A stretch of 64,000 nt of DNA. Source: Streptomyces tuirus. GTDB taxonomy: Bacteria; Actinomycetota; Actinomycetes; Streptomycetales; Streptomycetaceae. The first letter of the stretch is position 1; every line of letters begins with the position of its first letter. The DNA lies in assembly GCF_014701095.1 (NCBI RefSeq), contig NZ_AP023439.1:5444001-5508000 (forward strand), read 5' to 3'. Both the position numbers and the translations under genes were made by a program. The notes beneath the pieces were generated by a model. The model was not told the origin of the DNA. It ran no database searches and saw only the letters and a program-made list of their open reading frames with translations. Shown one piece after another: positions 7,599 through 16,210 of this stretch.

Positions 7599-7802
7599 AT
7601 GGCAAAGGCGCTTCTCGGTTACGTCGGCGGCTCCGACCCTCGACTCCTCGCCGAGATGCGACGGCTCCAGCAGCGCGTCCAGGACCTGGAATCCGAGCTC
7701 GGACGAATCCAGGCGGAGAACGAAGCGCTGACGGCTGCCGCTTCTCACGACAGGATCATGGAGAGCGTTGACGCACACCAGGCGGAGCCTGCGCTCACCT
7801 GA
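7599..7802 (+). CDS. Short coiled-coil protein conserved beside smc
   Basis: The product is 67 residues, starting MAKALLGYVGG. The start at 7599 is supported by a GGAGG site seven bases upstream. Residues about 15-50 (LLAEMRRLQQRVQDLESELG and following) have leucine or hydrophobic residues in heptad spacing, so a dimeric coiled coil is likely. The tail is polar. I recall near-identical proteins at the same position in other Streptomyces, but none with a known function. A strong terminator follows at 7874-7898, so it is transcribed separately from smc. Confidence 0.85.
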   Translation: MAKALLGYVGGSDPRLLAEMRRLQQRVQDLESELGRIQAENEALTAAASHDRIMESVDAHQAEPALT

Positions 7803-7873
7803 TCACTGCACCGCTCCACACAGCACAGCAGTGGTTGGGCCGCCCGTCACAACCGCCTAGTTGTCAGAAGTGC

Positions 7874-7898
7874 AAGGGACGCCCTGTCGGCGTCCCTT
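7874..7898 (+). terminator. Rho-independent terminator after the coiled-coil gene
   Basis: AAGGGACGCC (7874-7883) pairs perfectly with GGCGTCCCTT (7889-7898) across the loop CTGTC. It is followed by CTTTCTTG, the nearest thing to a classical U-tract in this window. Confidence 0.85.
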
Positions 7899-7976
7899 CT
7901 TTCTTGCCCCCGCATCCTTTCACCGTCTTCAACGTCTGATGTGCCCTGCGCGTTCAACGGCGAAACCGCGGGTTCA

Positions 7977-8005
7977 TGGAGTGAGACCAACCCGGGCGGT
8001 AGAGT
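7977..8005 (+). promoter_or_regulatory. Candidate leaderless promoter of smc
   Basis: TAGAGT (8000-8005) ends eight bases before the smc GTG, with a weak TGGAGT at 7977-7982 spaced 17 bases upstream. No Shine-Dalgarno sequence precedes the GTG. Together these suggest that transcription starts at or next to the initiation codon. Confidence 0.45.
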
Positions 8006-8013
8006 CCGGCGGC

Positions 8014-11000
8014 GTGCACCTCAAGGCCCTGACCCTCCGCGGGTTCAAGTCGTTCGCCTCGGCGACCACCCTCCGGTTCGAGCCGGGGATCACGTGCGTC
8101 GTCGGACCGAACGGCTCGGGCAAGTCCAACGTCGTCGACGCGCTCAGCTGGGTCATGGGCGAGCAGGGCGCCAAATCGCTGCGCGGCGGCAAGATGGAGG
8201 ACGTCATCTTCGCCGGCACCACCGGCCGCCCCCCGCTGGGCCGCGCCGAGGTGTCCCTGACCATCGACAACTCCGACGGGGCCCTGCCCATCGAGTACGC
8301 CGAGGTCACCATCACGCGGATCATGTTCCGCAACGGCGGCAGCGAGTACCAGATCAACGGCGACACCTGCCGCCTCCTCGACATCCAGGAACTCCTCTCC
8401 GACTCCGGCATCGGCCGCGAGATGCACGTCATCGTCGGCCAGGGCCAGCTCGACTCCGTGCTGCACGCCGACCCCATGGGCCGCCGCGCCTTCATCGAGG
8501 AGGCCGCCGGCGTCCTCAAGCACCGCAAGCGCAAAGAGAAGGCGCTGCGCAAGCTGGACGCGATGCAGGCCAACCTTGCGCGCGTGCAGGACCTCACCGA
8601 CGAGCTCAGACGGCAGCTCAAGCCCCTCGGCCGCCAGGCCGCCGTCGCCCGCAGGGCCGCCGTCATCCAGGCCGACCTGCGCGACGCCCGCCTGCGCCTG
8701 CTGGCCGACGACCTCGTACGGCTCCGGGACGCCCTCAAGGCCGAGGTCGCCGACGAGGCCGCGCTGAAGGAGCGCAAGGAGTCCGCCGAGCAGGACCTGC
8801 GCAAGGCGCAACAGCGCGAGGCCCTCCTGGAGGACGAGGTCCGGCAGCTCACGCCGCGGCTCCAGCGCGCCCAGCAGACCTGGCACGAGCTCTCCCAGCT
8901 CGCCGAACGGGTGCGCGGCACCATCTCGCTGGCCGACGCCCGGGTGAAGAGCGCCACCTCCGCGCCCCCCGAGGAGCGGCGCGGCCGCGACCCCGAGGAC
9001 ATGGAACGCGAGGCCGCCCGCATCCGTGAGCAGGAGGCCGAGCTGGAGGCGGCCCTGGAGGCGGCCGAACGCGCCCTGGAGGACACGGTCGCCCACCGCG
9101 CCGAGCTGGAACGCGCGCTCATCCAGGAGGAGCGGCGCCTGAAAGACGCCGCCCGCGCCATCGCCGACCGGCGCGAGGGCCTGGCCCGGCTCAGCGGCCA
9201 GGTCAACGCCGCCCGCTCCCGCGCTGCCTCCGCCCAGGCCGAGATCGAACGCCTGGCCGCCGCCCGCGACGAGGCGCAGGAACGTGCCGTCGCCGCCCAG
9301 GAGGAGTACGAGGCCCTCAAAACCGAGGTCGACGGCCTCGACGCCGGCGACGCCGACCTCGCCGAACAGCACGAGGCCGCGAAGCAGCAGCTCGCCGACG
9401 CGGAGGCCGCCCTCACGGCCGCCCGCGAGGCCGCCACGGCCGCGGAACGGGGGCGCGCCGCCACCCAGGCCCGGCACGAGGCCCTGGCCCTCGGCCTGCG
9501 CCGCAAGGACGGCACCGGAATACTGCTCGCGGCGAAGGACCGCCTCTCCGGCCTGCTCGGCCCTGCGGCGGAACTCCTGACGGTGACTCCCGGCTACGAG
9601 GTCGCCGTGGCAGCAGCGTTCGGTGTTGCCGCTGACGCGTTGGCCGTCACCAGCCCTTCGGCGGCGGCCGAGGCCATCCGCATGCTGCGAAAGCAGGACG
9701 GAGGCCGGGCAACTCTGCTCTTGGCAGGAGCTGCCGACCCCAGGGGCGCGGGAAACCGCGCGACCAGCACCGAAGGACCCGCAGACGCACGACACCCCTG
9801 TGCGGCAGACCTGGTCCGCGGCCCCGACGACCTCATGCCGACCGTACGCCGGCTCCTGCACGACATCGTCATCGTCGGCACCCTCGAAGACGCCGAAGAC
9901 CTCGTCTACACCCACCCCGGCCTCACCGCCGTCACCGCCGAAGGCGACCTCCTCGGCACCCACTTCGCCCACGGTGGCTCCGCCGGCGCCCCCAGCCTTC
10001 TCGAAGTGCAGGCCTCCGTCGACGAGGCCGCCGCCGAACTGGAAGAGCTGGCGGTGCGCTGCGAGGAGCTGACCGGGGCCCAGCACGAGGCCGTCGAACG
10101 GCGCAAGGAGTGCGCCGCGCTCGTCGAGGACGTGGGGGAGCGGCGCCGGGCCGCCGACCGGGAGAAGTCGGCCGTCGCCCAGCAGCTCGGCCGCCTCGCC
10201 GGACAGGCACGGGGCGCCGCGGGGGAGGCCGAGCGGTCCACCGCCGCCGCGGCCCGGGCGCAGGAGGCCCTCGACCGGGCGCTCGAAGAGGTCGGGGAAC
10301 TCGCCGAGCGGCTCGCCGTCGCCGAGGAGATGCCGATCGAGGAGGAGCCCGACACCTCCGCCCGGGACCGGCTCGCCGCCGACGGAGCCAACGCCCGCCA
10401 GACCGAGATGGAGGCCCGCCTCCAGGCCCGTACGCACGAGGAACGGGTCAAGGGACTGGCCGGGCGGGCCGACTCGCTCGACCGGGCCGCCCGCGCCGAA
10501 CGCGAGGCACGCGCGCGTGCCGAGCAGCGACGGGCCCGGCTGCGGCACGAGGCGGCCGTCGCCGAGGCCGTCGGCTCGGGTGCGCGGCAGCTGCTCGCGC
10601 ACGTCGAGGTCTCCCTGGCCCGTGCCGACGAGGAGCGCACCGCCGCCGAGGCCGCGAAGGCCCGCCGGGAGCAGGAACTCGCCCGCGCCCGCACCGAGGG
10701 GCGCGATCTCAAGGCCGAGCTCGACAAGTTGACGGATTCGGTCCACCGCGGAGAGGTACTCGGCGCCGAGAAGCGGCTGCGCATCGAGCAGCTGGAGACC
10801 AAGGCGCTGGAGGAGCTGGGTGTCGAACCGGCCGGACTGGTGGCGGAGTACGGTCCGCACCAGCTCGTGCCGCCCTCGCCCCCCGCCGAGGGGGAGGAGC
10901 TGCCGGAGGACCCGGAGCACCCGCGCAACCGGCCCCGGCCGTATCTCCGGGCCGAGCAGGAGAAGCGCCTCAAGGCCGCCGAGCGTGCCTACCAGCAGCT

Positions 11001-11592
11001 CGGCAAGGTGAACCCGCTCGCCCTGGAGGAGTTCGCCGCGCTGGAGGAACGCCACCAGTTCCTCAGCGAGCAGCTCGAGGACCTCAAGAAGACCCGGGCG
11101 GATCTCCTGCAGGTGGTGAAGGAGGTCGACGAGCGGGTCGAGCAGGTCTTCACCGAGGCCTATCGCGACACGGCCCGGGAGTTCGAGGGCGTCTTCAGCC
11201 GGCTGTTCCCCGGCGGCGAGGGGCGGCTGATCCTGACCGACCCCGACAACATGCTCACCACGGGCGTGGACGTCGAGGCGCGTCCGCCGGGCAAGAAGGT
11301 CAAGCGGCTGTCGCTGCTCTCGGGCGGGGAACGGTCGCTGACCGCCGTGGCGATGCTCGTGTCGATCTTCAAGGCGCGGCCCAGCCCGTTCTACGTCATG
11401 GACGAGGTCGAGGCCGCCCTCGACGACACCAATCTCCAGCGGCTGATCCGGATCATGCAGGAGCTCCAGGAGGCCTCCCAGCTGATCGTGATCACCCACC
11501 AGAAGCGCACGATGGAGGTCGCCGACGCGCTCTACGGCGTCTCCATGCAGGGCGACGGTGTGTCGAAGGTCATCAGCCAGCGCCTGCGCTAG
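8014..11592 (+). CDS. smc: Chromosome segregation ATPase SMC
   Basis: SMC is the 1192-residue core of the bacterial condensin, working with ScpA/ScpB to compact and segregate chromosomes. The N-terminal head has Walker A GPNGSGKSN (31-39). Two long coiled-coil arms (about 165-490 and 670-1020) flank the hinge (about 500-660), whose VTAEGDLLGTHFAHGG segment is recognisable. The C-terminal head has the signature LSGGERS and Walker B FYVMDEVEAALDD. The GTG at 8014 gives the correct N-terminus (VHLKALTLRGFKSF). Residues about 576-596 in the hinge are encoded by a 60-base structured element (9741-9800) that resembles a dispersed Streptomyces repeat. Confidence 0.98.
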   Translation: MHLKALTLRGFKSFASATTLRFEPGITCVVGPNGSGKSNVVDALSWVMGEQGAKSLRGGKMEDVIFAGTTGRPPLGRAEVSLTIDNSDGALPIEYAEVTITRIMFRNGGSEYQINGDTCRLLDIQELLSDSGIGREMHVIVGQGQLDSVLHADPMGRRAFIEEAAGVLKHRKRKEKALRKLDAMQANLARVQDLTDELRRQLKPLGRQAAVARRAAVIQADLRDARLRLLADDLVRLRDALKAEVADEAALKERKESAEQDLRKAQQREALLEDEVRQLTPRLQRAQQTWHELSQLAERVRGTISLADARVKSATSAPPEERRGRDPEDMEREAARIREQEAELEAALEAAERALEDTVAHRAELERALIQEERRLKDAARAIADRREGLARLSGQVNAARSRAASAQAEIERLAAARDEAQERAVAAQEEYEALKTEVDGLDAGDADLAEQHEAAKQQLADAEAALTAAREAATAAERGRAATQARHEALALGLRRKDGTGILLAAKDRLSGLLGPAAELLTVTPGYEVAVAAAFGVAADALAVTSPSAAAEAIRMLRKQDGGRATLLLAGAADPRGAGNRATSTEGPADARHPCAADLVRGPDDLMPTVRRLLHDIVIVGTLEDAEDLVYTHPGLTAVTAEGDLLGTHFAHGGSAGAPSLLEVQASVDEAAAELEELAVRCEELTGAQHEAVERRKECAALVEDVGERRRAADREKSAVAQQLGRLAGQARGAAGEAERSTAAAARAQEALDRALEEVGELAERLAVAEEMPIEEEPDTSARDRLAADGANARQTEMEARLQARTHEERVKGLAGRADSLDRAARAEREARARAEQRRARLRHEAAVAEAVGSGARQLLAHVEVSLARADEERTAAEAAKARREQELARARTEGRDLKAELDKLTDSVHRGEVLGAEKRLRIEQLETKALEELGVEPAGLVAEYGPHQLVPPSPPAEGEELPEDPEHPRNRPRPYLRAEQEKRLKAAERAYQQLGKVNPLALEEFAALEERHQFLSEQLEDLKKTRADLLQVVKEVDERVEQVFTEAYRDTAREFEGVFSRLFPGGEGRLILTDPDNMLTTGVDVEARPPGKKVKRLSLLSGGERSLTAVAMLVSIFKARPSPFYVMDEVEAALDDTNLQRLIRIMQELQEASQLIVITHQKRTMEVADALYGVSMQGDGVSKVISQRLR
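9741..9800 (+). repeat. Structured repeat-like element inserted in frame within the smc hinge
   Basis: CAGGGG (9741-9746) and CCCCTG (9795-9800) form an outer 6-bp stem. Inside it, GCGCGG-GAAA-CCGCGC (9746-9761) is a perfect hairpin with a GNRA tetraloop, followed by CGACCAGCAC. From memory this matches the dispersed Streptomyces intergenic element of the form GGGGCGCGGGGAACTGCGCGACCAGC. It is exactly 60 bases (20 codons) long and keeps the smc frame open. It encodes a Gly/Arg/Ala-rich stretch unlike the flanking hinge. Confidence 0.55.
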
Positions 11593-11597
11593 ACACG

Positions 11598-11613
11598 TGT
11601 GGTCTACACCGGT
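11598..11613. promoter_or_regulatory. DasR dre-like sequence, low confidence
   Basis: TGTGGTCTACACCGGT matches 12 of 16 positions of the GntR-family DasR operator consensus AGTGGTCTAGACCACT. It lies immediately after the smc stop, about 80 bases upstream of the proposed glcP promoter. Control of sugar uptake by the N-acetylglucosamine regulator would make sense, but the position and the four mismatches leave this uncertain. Confidence 0.25.
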
Positions 11614-11694
11614 CTCACCTGCGGCCCTTCACTACTTCAACACTTGAACACACAGCCACCACACCCCTGGCTCAGATCCAGAGTGATTGCCCTA

Positions 11695-11758
11695 TTGACT
11701 TCGAAACTTGAAGGCATAGTCTCTGCAACGTTGCTTTTACCTTCAGGTACCTTCAGGT
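11695..11758 (+). promoter_or_regulatory. glcP promoter with overlapping operator-like palindrome and tandem repeats
   Basis: TTGACT (11695-11700) is separated by 16 bases from TAGTCT (11717-11722). A perfect 10-bp palindrome GCAACGTTGC (11725-11734), with the central CG typical of LacI-family operators, covers the expected start point. It is followed by two exact tandem copies of ACCTTCAGGT (11739-11758), each itself dyad-like. The 5' leader would be about 85 bases. A sugar-responsive repressor is the inference. Confidence 0.55.
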
Positions 11759-11815
11759 GGACCTCGAAGGGCTGATTCCCCTCCGGCAGCGTTGCCGGTG
11801 GCCCGAGGAGTACAC

Positions 11816-13234
11816 GTGACCAGCACAGCGCAGGCACCCCAGTCAGGAGCCAGGACGGCTCACCCCGATCATCTCGGGCACGTCATCTTCATCGCGGCGG
11901 CGGCCGCGATGGGCGGTTTCCTCTTCGGCTACGACAGCTCCGTGATCAACGGCGCCGTCGAGGCCATCCGCGGCCGCTACGACGTCGGCTCCGCAGCCCT
12001 GGCCCAGGTCATCGCCATCGCCCTCATCGGCTGCGCCGTCGGCGCAGCCACCGCCGGCCGTATAGCCGACCGCATCGGCCGTATCCGGTGCATGCAGATC
12101 GCCGCGGTCCTCTTCACGGTCAGCGCCGTCGGCTCGGCGCTGCCCTTCGCCCTGTGGGACCTCGCCTTCTGGCGCGTCGTCGGCGGCTTCGCCATCGGCA
12201 TGGCCTCCGTGATCGGCCCGGCCTACATCGCCGAGGTCGCCCCGCCCGCCTACCGCGGCCGGCTCGGCTCCTTCCAGCAGGCCGCGATCGTCATCGGCAT
12301 CGCCGTGTCGCAGCTGGTCAACTGGGGCCTGCTGAACGCCGCCGACGGCGACCAGCGCGGCAAGCTGATGGGCCTGGAGGCCTGGCAGGTCATGCTCGGC
12401 GTCATGGTCATCCCGGCCGTCCTCTACGGGCTGCTCTCCTTCGCCATCCCCGAGTCCCCGCGCTTCCTGATCTCCGTCGGCAAGCACGAGCGCGCCCGGG
12501 AGATCCTCGCCGAGGTCGAGGGCAAGGACGTCGACCTGGACGCCCGTGTCGCCGAGATCGAGGGCGCCATGAAGAGCGAGCACAAGTCGAGCTTCAAGGA
12601 CCTGCTCGGCGGCAGCTTCTTCTTCAAGCCGATCGTCTGGGTCGGCATCGGCCTGTCGGTCTTCCAGCAGTTCGTCGGCATCAACGTCGCGTTCTACTAC
12701 TCCTCGACGCTGTGGCAGTCGGTCGGCGTCGACCCCGCCGACTCGTTCTTCTACTCCTTCACCACGTCGATCATCAACATCGTCGGCACCGTCGTCGCGA
12801 TGATCTTCGTCGACCGTATCGGACGCAGGCCGCTCGCGATCATCGGCTCGGTCGGCATGGTCGTCGGCCTGGCGCTGGAGGCCTGGGCGTTCTCGTACCA
12901 CCTCGTCGACGGCAAGCTGCCGGCCGCGCAGGGCTGGATCGCCCTGATCGCCGCGCACCTCTTCGTCCTCTTCTTCGCCCTGTCCTGGGGCGCGGTCGTC
13001 TGGGTCATGCTCGGCGAGATGTTCCCGAACCGGATCCGTGCCGCCGCGCTGGGCGTGGCCGCCGCCGCGCAGTGGATCGCCAACTGGGCCATCACCGCGA
13101 GCTTCCCGTCGCTGGCCGACTGGAACCTCTCCGCGACGTACGTGATCTACACCGCGTTCGCCGCGCTGTCGATCCCGTTCGTCCTGAAGTTCGTCAAGGA
13201 GACCAAGGGCAAGGCCCTGGAGGAGATGGGCTAG
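11816..13234 (+). CDS. glcP: Glucose permease (MFS sugar:proton symporter)
   Basis: This 472-residue transporter belongs to the sugar porter branch of the major facilitator superfamily, with 12 predicted membrane helices. The family signatures are present: GRIADRIGR in the first intracellular loop, PESPRFLI after helix 6, GINVAFYYSS in helix 7, DRIGRRPL in the second-half loop, and the C-terminal FVKETKGKALEE. In S. coelicolor the homologue next to smc and ftsY is GlcP1, the main glucose transporter (from memory), which supports this symbol. The GTG at 11816 is preceded by GAGGAG. Promoter and operator-like elements lie at 11695-11758. Confidence 0.88.
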   Translation: MTSTAQAPQSGARTAHPDHLGHVIFIAAAAAMGGFLFGYDSSVINGAVEAIRGRYDVGSAALAQVIAIALIGCAVGAATAGRIADRIGRIRCMQIAAVLFTVSAVGSALPFALWDLAFWRVVGGFAIGMASVIGPAYIAEVAPPAYRGRLGSFQQAAIVIGIAVSQLVNWGLLNAADGDQRGKLMGLEAWQVMLGVMVIPAVLYGLLSFAIPESPRFLISVGKHERAREILAEVEGKDVDLDARVAEIEGAMKSEHKSSFKDLLGGSFFFKPIVWVGIGLSVFQQFVGINVAFYYSSTLWQSVGVDPADSFFYSFTTSIINIVGTVVAMIFVDRIGRRPLAIIGSVGMVVGLALEAWAFSYHLVDGKLPAAQGWIALIAAHLFVLFFALSWGAVVWVMLGEMFPNRIRAAALGVAAAAQWIANWAITASFPSLADWNLSATYVIYTAFAALSIPFVLKFVKETKGKALEEMG

Positions 13235-13295
13235 GCCCGTCCCGAGACTCGGGGGGAAGGGCCAAAGTCCCCGCTGCCCCTCTCCCCGTAACCCG

Positions 13296-13336
13296 CCGCC
13301 GCCCCGGTTCGGCCACTGCCCGAGCCGGGGCGGCGG
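13296..13336. terminator. Terminator between glcP and the convergent gene
   Basis: A 17-bp stem beginning CCGCCGCCCCGG (13296-13307) pairs with CCGGGGCGGCGG (13325-13336) around a short loop, with one T-G wobble. It is placed to serve both convergent transcripts. Confidence 0.75.
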
Positions 13337-13345
13337 TCTGTCGTC

Positions 13346-13723
13346 TCACCAGATCAGCAGGCCGCCGTCGATCATCCGGGCGTGCAGGGCGGCCACCTCC
13401 AGGTTCCGCAGCCGCCGCACCAGCCCCGCCCGGTGCCCCGCCAGTCCGCGCGGTCGCCGCGTGTTCTCGGCGATCGAATCGAGGTGATCGCGCAGCAGCG
13501 CCACCTCGCGCAGGAACTCCGCGACCTCCTCCGCCTCGATCTCCAGGTCGTCGTCGGCCGGCACCGGCAGGAACCGGGCGCCCAGCGCGCGCACCGGCTC
13601 CGATCCCCACACCGTGCGGCGCCAGGACCCGAACCCGGCCGAGTCGTCGCGCCCCTCGGGGACGTCGAGGATCCGCCACTGCCCGTCCGGCTCGCGCAGG
13701 AACACGTCGACCGAGAGGCTCAT
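13346..13723 (-). CDS. Conserved hypothetical protein downstream of the luciferase-like gene
   Basis: The product is 125 residues, starting MSLSVDVFLREPDGQWRILD at 13723. It is acidic and mostly helical in its second half (EIEAEEVAEFLREVALLRDH), with no membrane segment or recognised motif. It lies 53 bases after the stop of the luciferase-like monooxygenase gene, so a two-gene operon is likely. I recall similar small proteins in other Streptomyces, but no function is known. Confidence 0.75.
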   Translation of the reverse strand: MSLSVDVFLREPDGQWRILDVPEGRDDSAGFGSWRRTVWGSEPVRALGARFLPVPADDDLEIEAEEVAEFLREVALLRDHLDSIAENTRRPRGLAGHRAGLVRRLRNLEVAALHARMIDGGLLIW

Positions 13724-13776
13724 GGCGCCAGTGGATCGCCACGGAGCGGCGGCCGGCCATCGGATTTCCGCGCTCG

Positions 13777-14748
13777 TCAGCTCCCCAGCCGCGGCAGCAC
13801 CTGCTCGCAGAACAGCTGCAGACTCCGCCACCCCTCCTCCACCGGCATCCCGCCCGCCAGGGGGTGCAGCACGTAGGAATCCTGCCCGAGGGCCACGCAC
13901 GCGTCCGGGGTGAGGATCCGGTACACGCCCTCCGCGCGCAGGTCCTCGACCGTCGTCGCGGCCGACTTCACCGCCGAGCGCACCCCGCCCGACTGCCAGG
14001 AGGCGTACGTCCGCGCCTCGTGCAGGAAGTGCTGCCCGTACCGCGCCCAGGCCCGGTCCGGGTCCTCGGCCACGTGCAGCAGGGGTGTCTCGGCGGCGGG
14101 CATCATCACCCAGCCCTCGGTGCCGTACTCGACCAGCAGTTCCTTGTAGTACGCCTCCAGCTCCGGCAGGTGCGCGCTGGGGAAGAAGGGCAGGCCGAGG
14201 CGGGCGGCGCGCCGGGCGGCGGCCCTGGAGGAGCCGCCCACCAGGAGCAGCGGATGCGGGTCGGTGAAGGGGCGCGGGGTGACGCGGACGGTGCGGCCGC
14301 GGTAGGAGAAGGGCTCGCCGGTCCACGCCTTCAGCAGGGTCTCCAGCAGCTCGTCCTGGAGCGTACCGCGCCGGGCGAAGTCCACGCCGAAGAGGTCGTA
14401 CTCCTCCGGCCGGTACCCGATCCCGGCGACCGTCACCAGCCGGCCGTTGCTCAGCAGGTCCAGCACCGCCATCTCCTCGGCCAGCCGCAGCGGGTCGTGC
14501 AGCGGGCCGATGATCGCCGAGACGGTGACGGCGACCCGCCGGGTGGCGCCGAAGACCGCCCCCGCGAAGACGAACGGCGACGGCAGCCAGTTGTTGTCCG
14601 CCCCGTGGTGCTCCTCCGTCTGCACGGTGCTCACGCCCCGGTCATCGGCGTACGCGGCCATCTCCAGGGCCGCCCGGTACCGGGCGCCGAGCTCGGCGGG
14701 GGTCGCCCCGGGAGCGACGAGGTTGAAGCGTACGACCGTGACGGGCAT
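13777..14748 (-). CDS. Luciferase-like (LLM class) flavin-dependent oxidoreductase
   Basis: This 323-residue member of the bacterial luciferase superfamily is a TIM barrel predicted to bind F420H2 or FMNH2. Diagnostic segments are STVQTEEHHGADNNWLPSPF near the N-terminus, DLLSNGRLVTVAGIGYRPEE, and LLLVGGSSRAAARRAARLGL near residue 180. The ATG at 14748 is chosen because GGAGACG lies just upstream; a frame extending to 14811 lacks a better start. The substrate cannot be deduced. It is divergent from ftsY, with about 150 bases between them. Confidence 0.88.
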   Translation of the reverse strand: MPVTVVRFNLVAPGATPAELGARYRAALEMAAYADDRGVSTVQTEEHHGADNNWLPSPFVFAGAVFGATRRVAVTVSAIIGPLHDPLRLAEEMAVLDLLSNGRLVTVAGIGYRPEEYDLFGVDFARRGTLQDELLETLLKAWTGEPFSYRGRTVRVTPRPFTDPHPLLLVGGSSRAAARRAARLGLPFFPSAHLPELEAYYKELLVEYGTEGWVMMPAAETPLLHVAEDPDRAWARYGQHFLHEARTYASWQSGGVRSAVKSAATTVEDLRAEGVYRILTPDACVALGQDSYVLHPLAGGMPVEEGWRSLQLFCEQVLPRLGS

Positions 14749-14900
14749 GGCGGCGTCTCCCTCCACCGGGCGGGGTGTCCGGGGGACGTTAGCTGACGCG
14801 GCGTCAGACATCCAGGGGTGTGGAGATCCGGCGCCGCCCGGCCCTCCGGCGCGGTGCGAGCAGGGTGACCCGGGGCCCCATGGCTGATACTGGACGCGTT

Positions 14901-16100
14901 ATGGACATCGTCATCCTTGCTGTAGTCATCGCCGTGGTCGTGCTCGGCGCGCTCGGCGGGCTCATCGTCGGCAGCCGGCGCAAGAAGCAGCTGCCCCCGC
15001 CCCCGCCCGCAGCGCCCGACATCACCGCCCCACCGGCCGAGCCGCACGTCGGCGACGAGGCCGAGACGCCGCGGGAGGAACCGCGGCGCACGATAGAGGA
15101 GGTGGATCTCCCGGACGGCTCGGCTCCGGTCGTAGTCGAGGAGCCGCCCGCCGAAGCTCCCGAGATCGAGATCCCGGAACCCACCGCCGGCCGCCTGGTC
15201 CGGCTGCGGACCCGGCTCTCCCGCTCGCAGAACGCCCTCGGCAAGGGCCTGCTCACGCTGCTGTCGCGTGAGCACCTCGACGAGGACACCTGGGAGGAGA
15301 TCGAGGACACGCTGCTCACCGCCGACGTCGGCGTGCAGCCCACCCAGGAACTGGTCGAGCGGCTGCGCGAGCGCGTGAAGGTGCTCGGCACCCGCACCCC
15401 CGAGGAACTGCGCACCCTGCTGCGCGAGGAACTGATCACGCTGGTCGGCCGCGACATGGACCGCGCGGTCAAGACCGAGCCGGAGGACCGCAAGCCGGGC
15501 ATCGTGATGGTCGTCGGCGTCAACGGCACCGGCAAGACCACCACCACCGGCAAGCTCGCCCGCGTCCTGGTGGCCGACGGCCAGAGCGTCGTCCTCGGCG
15601 CCGCCGACACCTTCCGTGCCGCCGCCGCCGACCAGCTCCAGACCTGGGGCGAGCGCGTCGGCGCCCACACCGTGCGCGGGCCGGAGGCCGGCGACCCGGC
15701 GTCCGTCGCCTTCGACGCGGTCAAGGAGGGCAAGGAGATGGGCGCGAACGTCGTGCTCATCGACACCGCCGGCCGCCTGCACACCAAGACCGGCCTCATG
15801 GACGAGCTCGGCAAGGTCAAGCGGGTCGTGGAGAAGCACGCCCCCGTCGACGAGGTGCTGCTCGTCCTGGACGCCACCACCGGCCAGAACGGCCTGGTCC
15901 AGGCCCGGGTCTTCGCCGAGGTCGTCGACATCACCGGCATCGTGCTGACCAAGCTGGACGGCACGGCCAAGGGCGGCATCGTGGTCGCGGTCCAGCGCGA
16001 GCTGGGCGTCCCGGTCAAGCTCATCGGGCTCGGCGAGGGCGCGGACGACCTGGCGCCGTTCGAGCCGGAGGCGTTCGTTGACGCCCTTATCGGCGAGTGA
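14901..16100 (+). CDS. ftsY: Signal recognition particle receptor FtsY
   Basis: FtsY docks the SRP-ribosome complex at the membrane and stimulates Ffh GTPase activity. This 399-residue protein begins with a single membrane helix (DIVILAVVIAVVVLGALGG), the actinobacterial form. A Pro/Glu-rich linker (about 30-95) follows, then the N domain and the GTPase G domain. Motifs are G1 GVNGTGKTTTTGKL, DTFRAAAADQL, DTAGRL, and TKLDGTAKGG near the C-terminus. The -10-like GATACT (14886-14891) ends nine bases before the ATG without a Shine-Dalgarno site, suggesting a leaderless mRNA. Its partner ffh lies about 7 kb downstream. Confidence 0.97.
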   Translation: MDIVILAVVIAVVVLGALGGLIVGSRRKKQLPPPPPAAPDITAPPAEPHVGDEAETPREEPRRTIEEVDLPDGSAPVVVEEPPAEAPEIEIPEPTAGRLVRLRTRLSRSQNALGKGLLTLLSREHLDEDTWEEIEDTLLTADVGVQPTQELVERLRERVKVLGTRTPEELRTLLREELITLVGRDMDRAVKTEPEDRKPGIVMVVGVNGTGKTTTTGKLARVLVADGQSVVLGAADTFRAAAADQLQTWGERVGAHTVRGPEAGDPASVAFDAVKEGKEMGANVVLIDTAGRLHTKTGLMDELGKVKRVVEKHAPVDEVLLVLDATTGQNGLVQARVFAEVVDITGIVLTKLDGTAKGGIVVAVQRELGVPVKLIGLGEGADDLAPFEPEAFVDALIGE

Positions 16101-16142
16101 GCTCGGCACTCACCGAGGATTCATCCACGAAAGTCATAGGTG

Positions 16143-16196
16143 CACGGCGAAGCGCCCGCCCCCGGGATCCAGATCGGGGCCGGGCGCTTCGCCGTG
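16143..16196. terminator. Bidirectional terminator between ftsY and the prim-pol gene
   Basis: CACGGCGAAGCGCCCG (16143-16158) pairs perfectly over 16 bp with 16181-16196. A second small stem lies in the loop. It sits between two convergent genes. Confidence 0.85.
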
Positions 16197-16210
16197 TCCG
16201 TCCCTGCTGC

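Noticed and set aside
7954..11499. Very long open frame antisense to smc
   Set aside because: High-GC third positions keep antisense frames open; no domains are recognisable, and smc on the plus strand is unambiguous. The same applies to long antisense frames over glcP, glnD, ffh and the thi genes.
13724..14326. Continuation of the 125-residue gene frame through the luciferase-like gene
   Set aside because: The segment is a shadow frame of the oxidoreductase; the downstream protein begins at MSLSVDVF.
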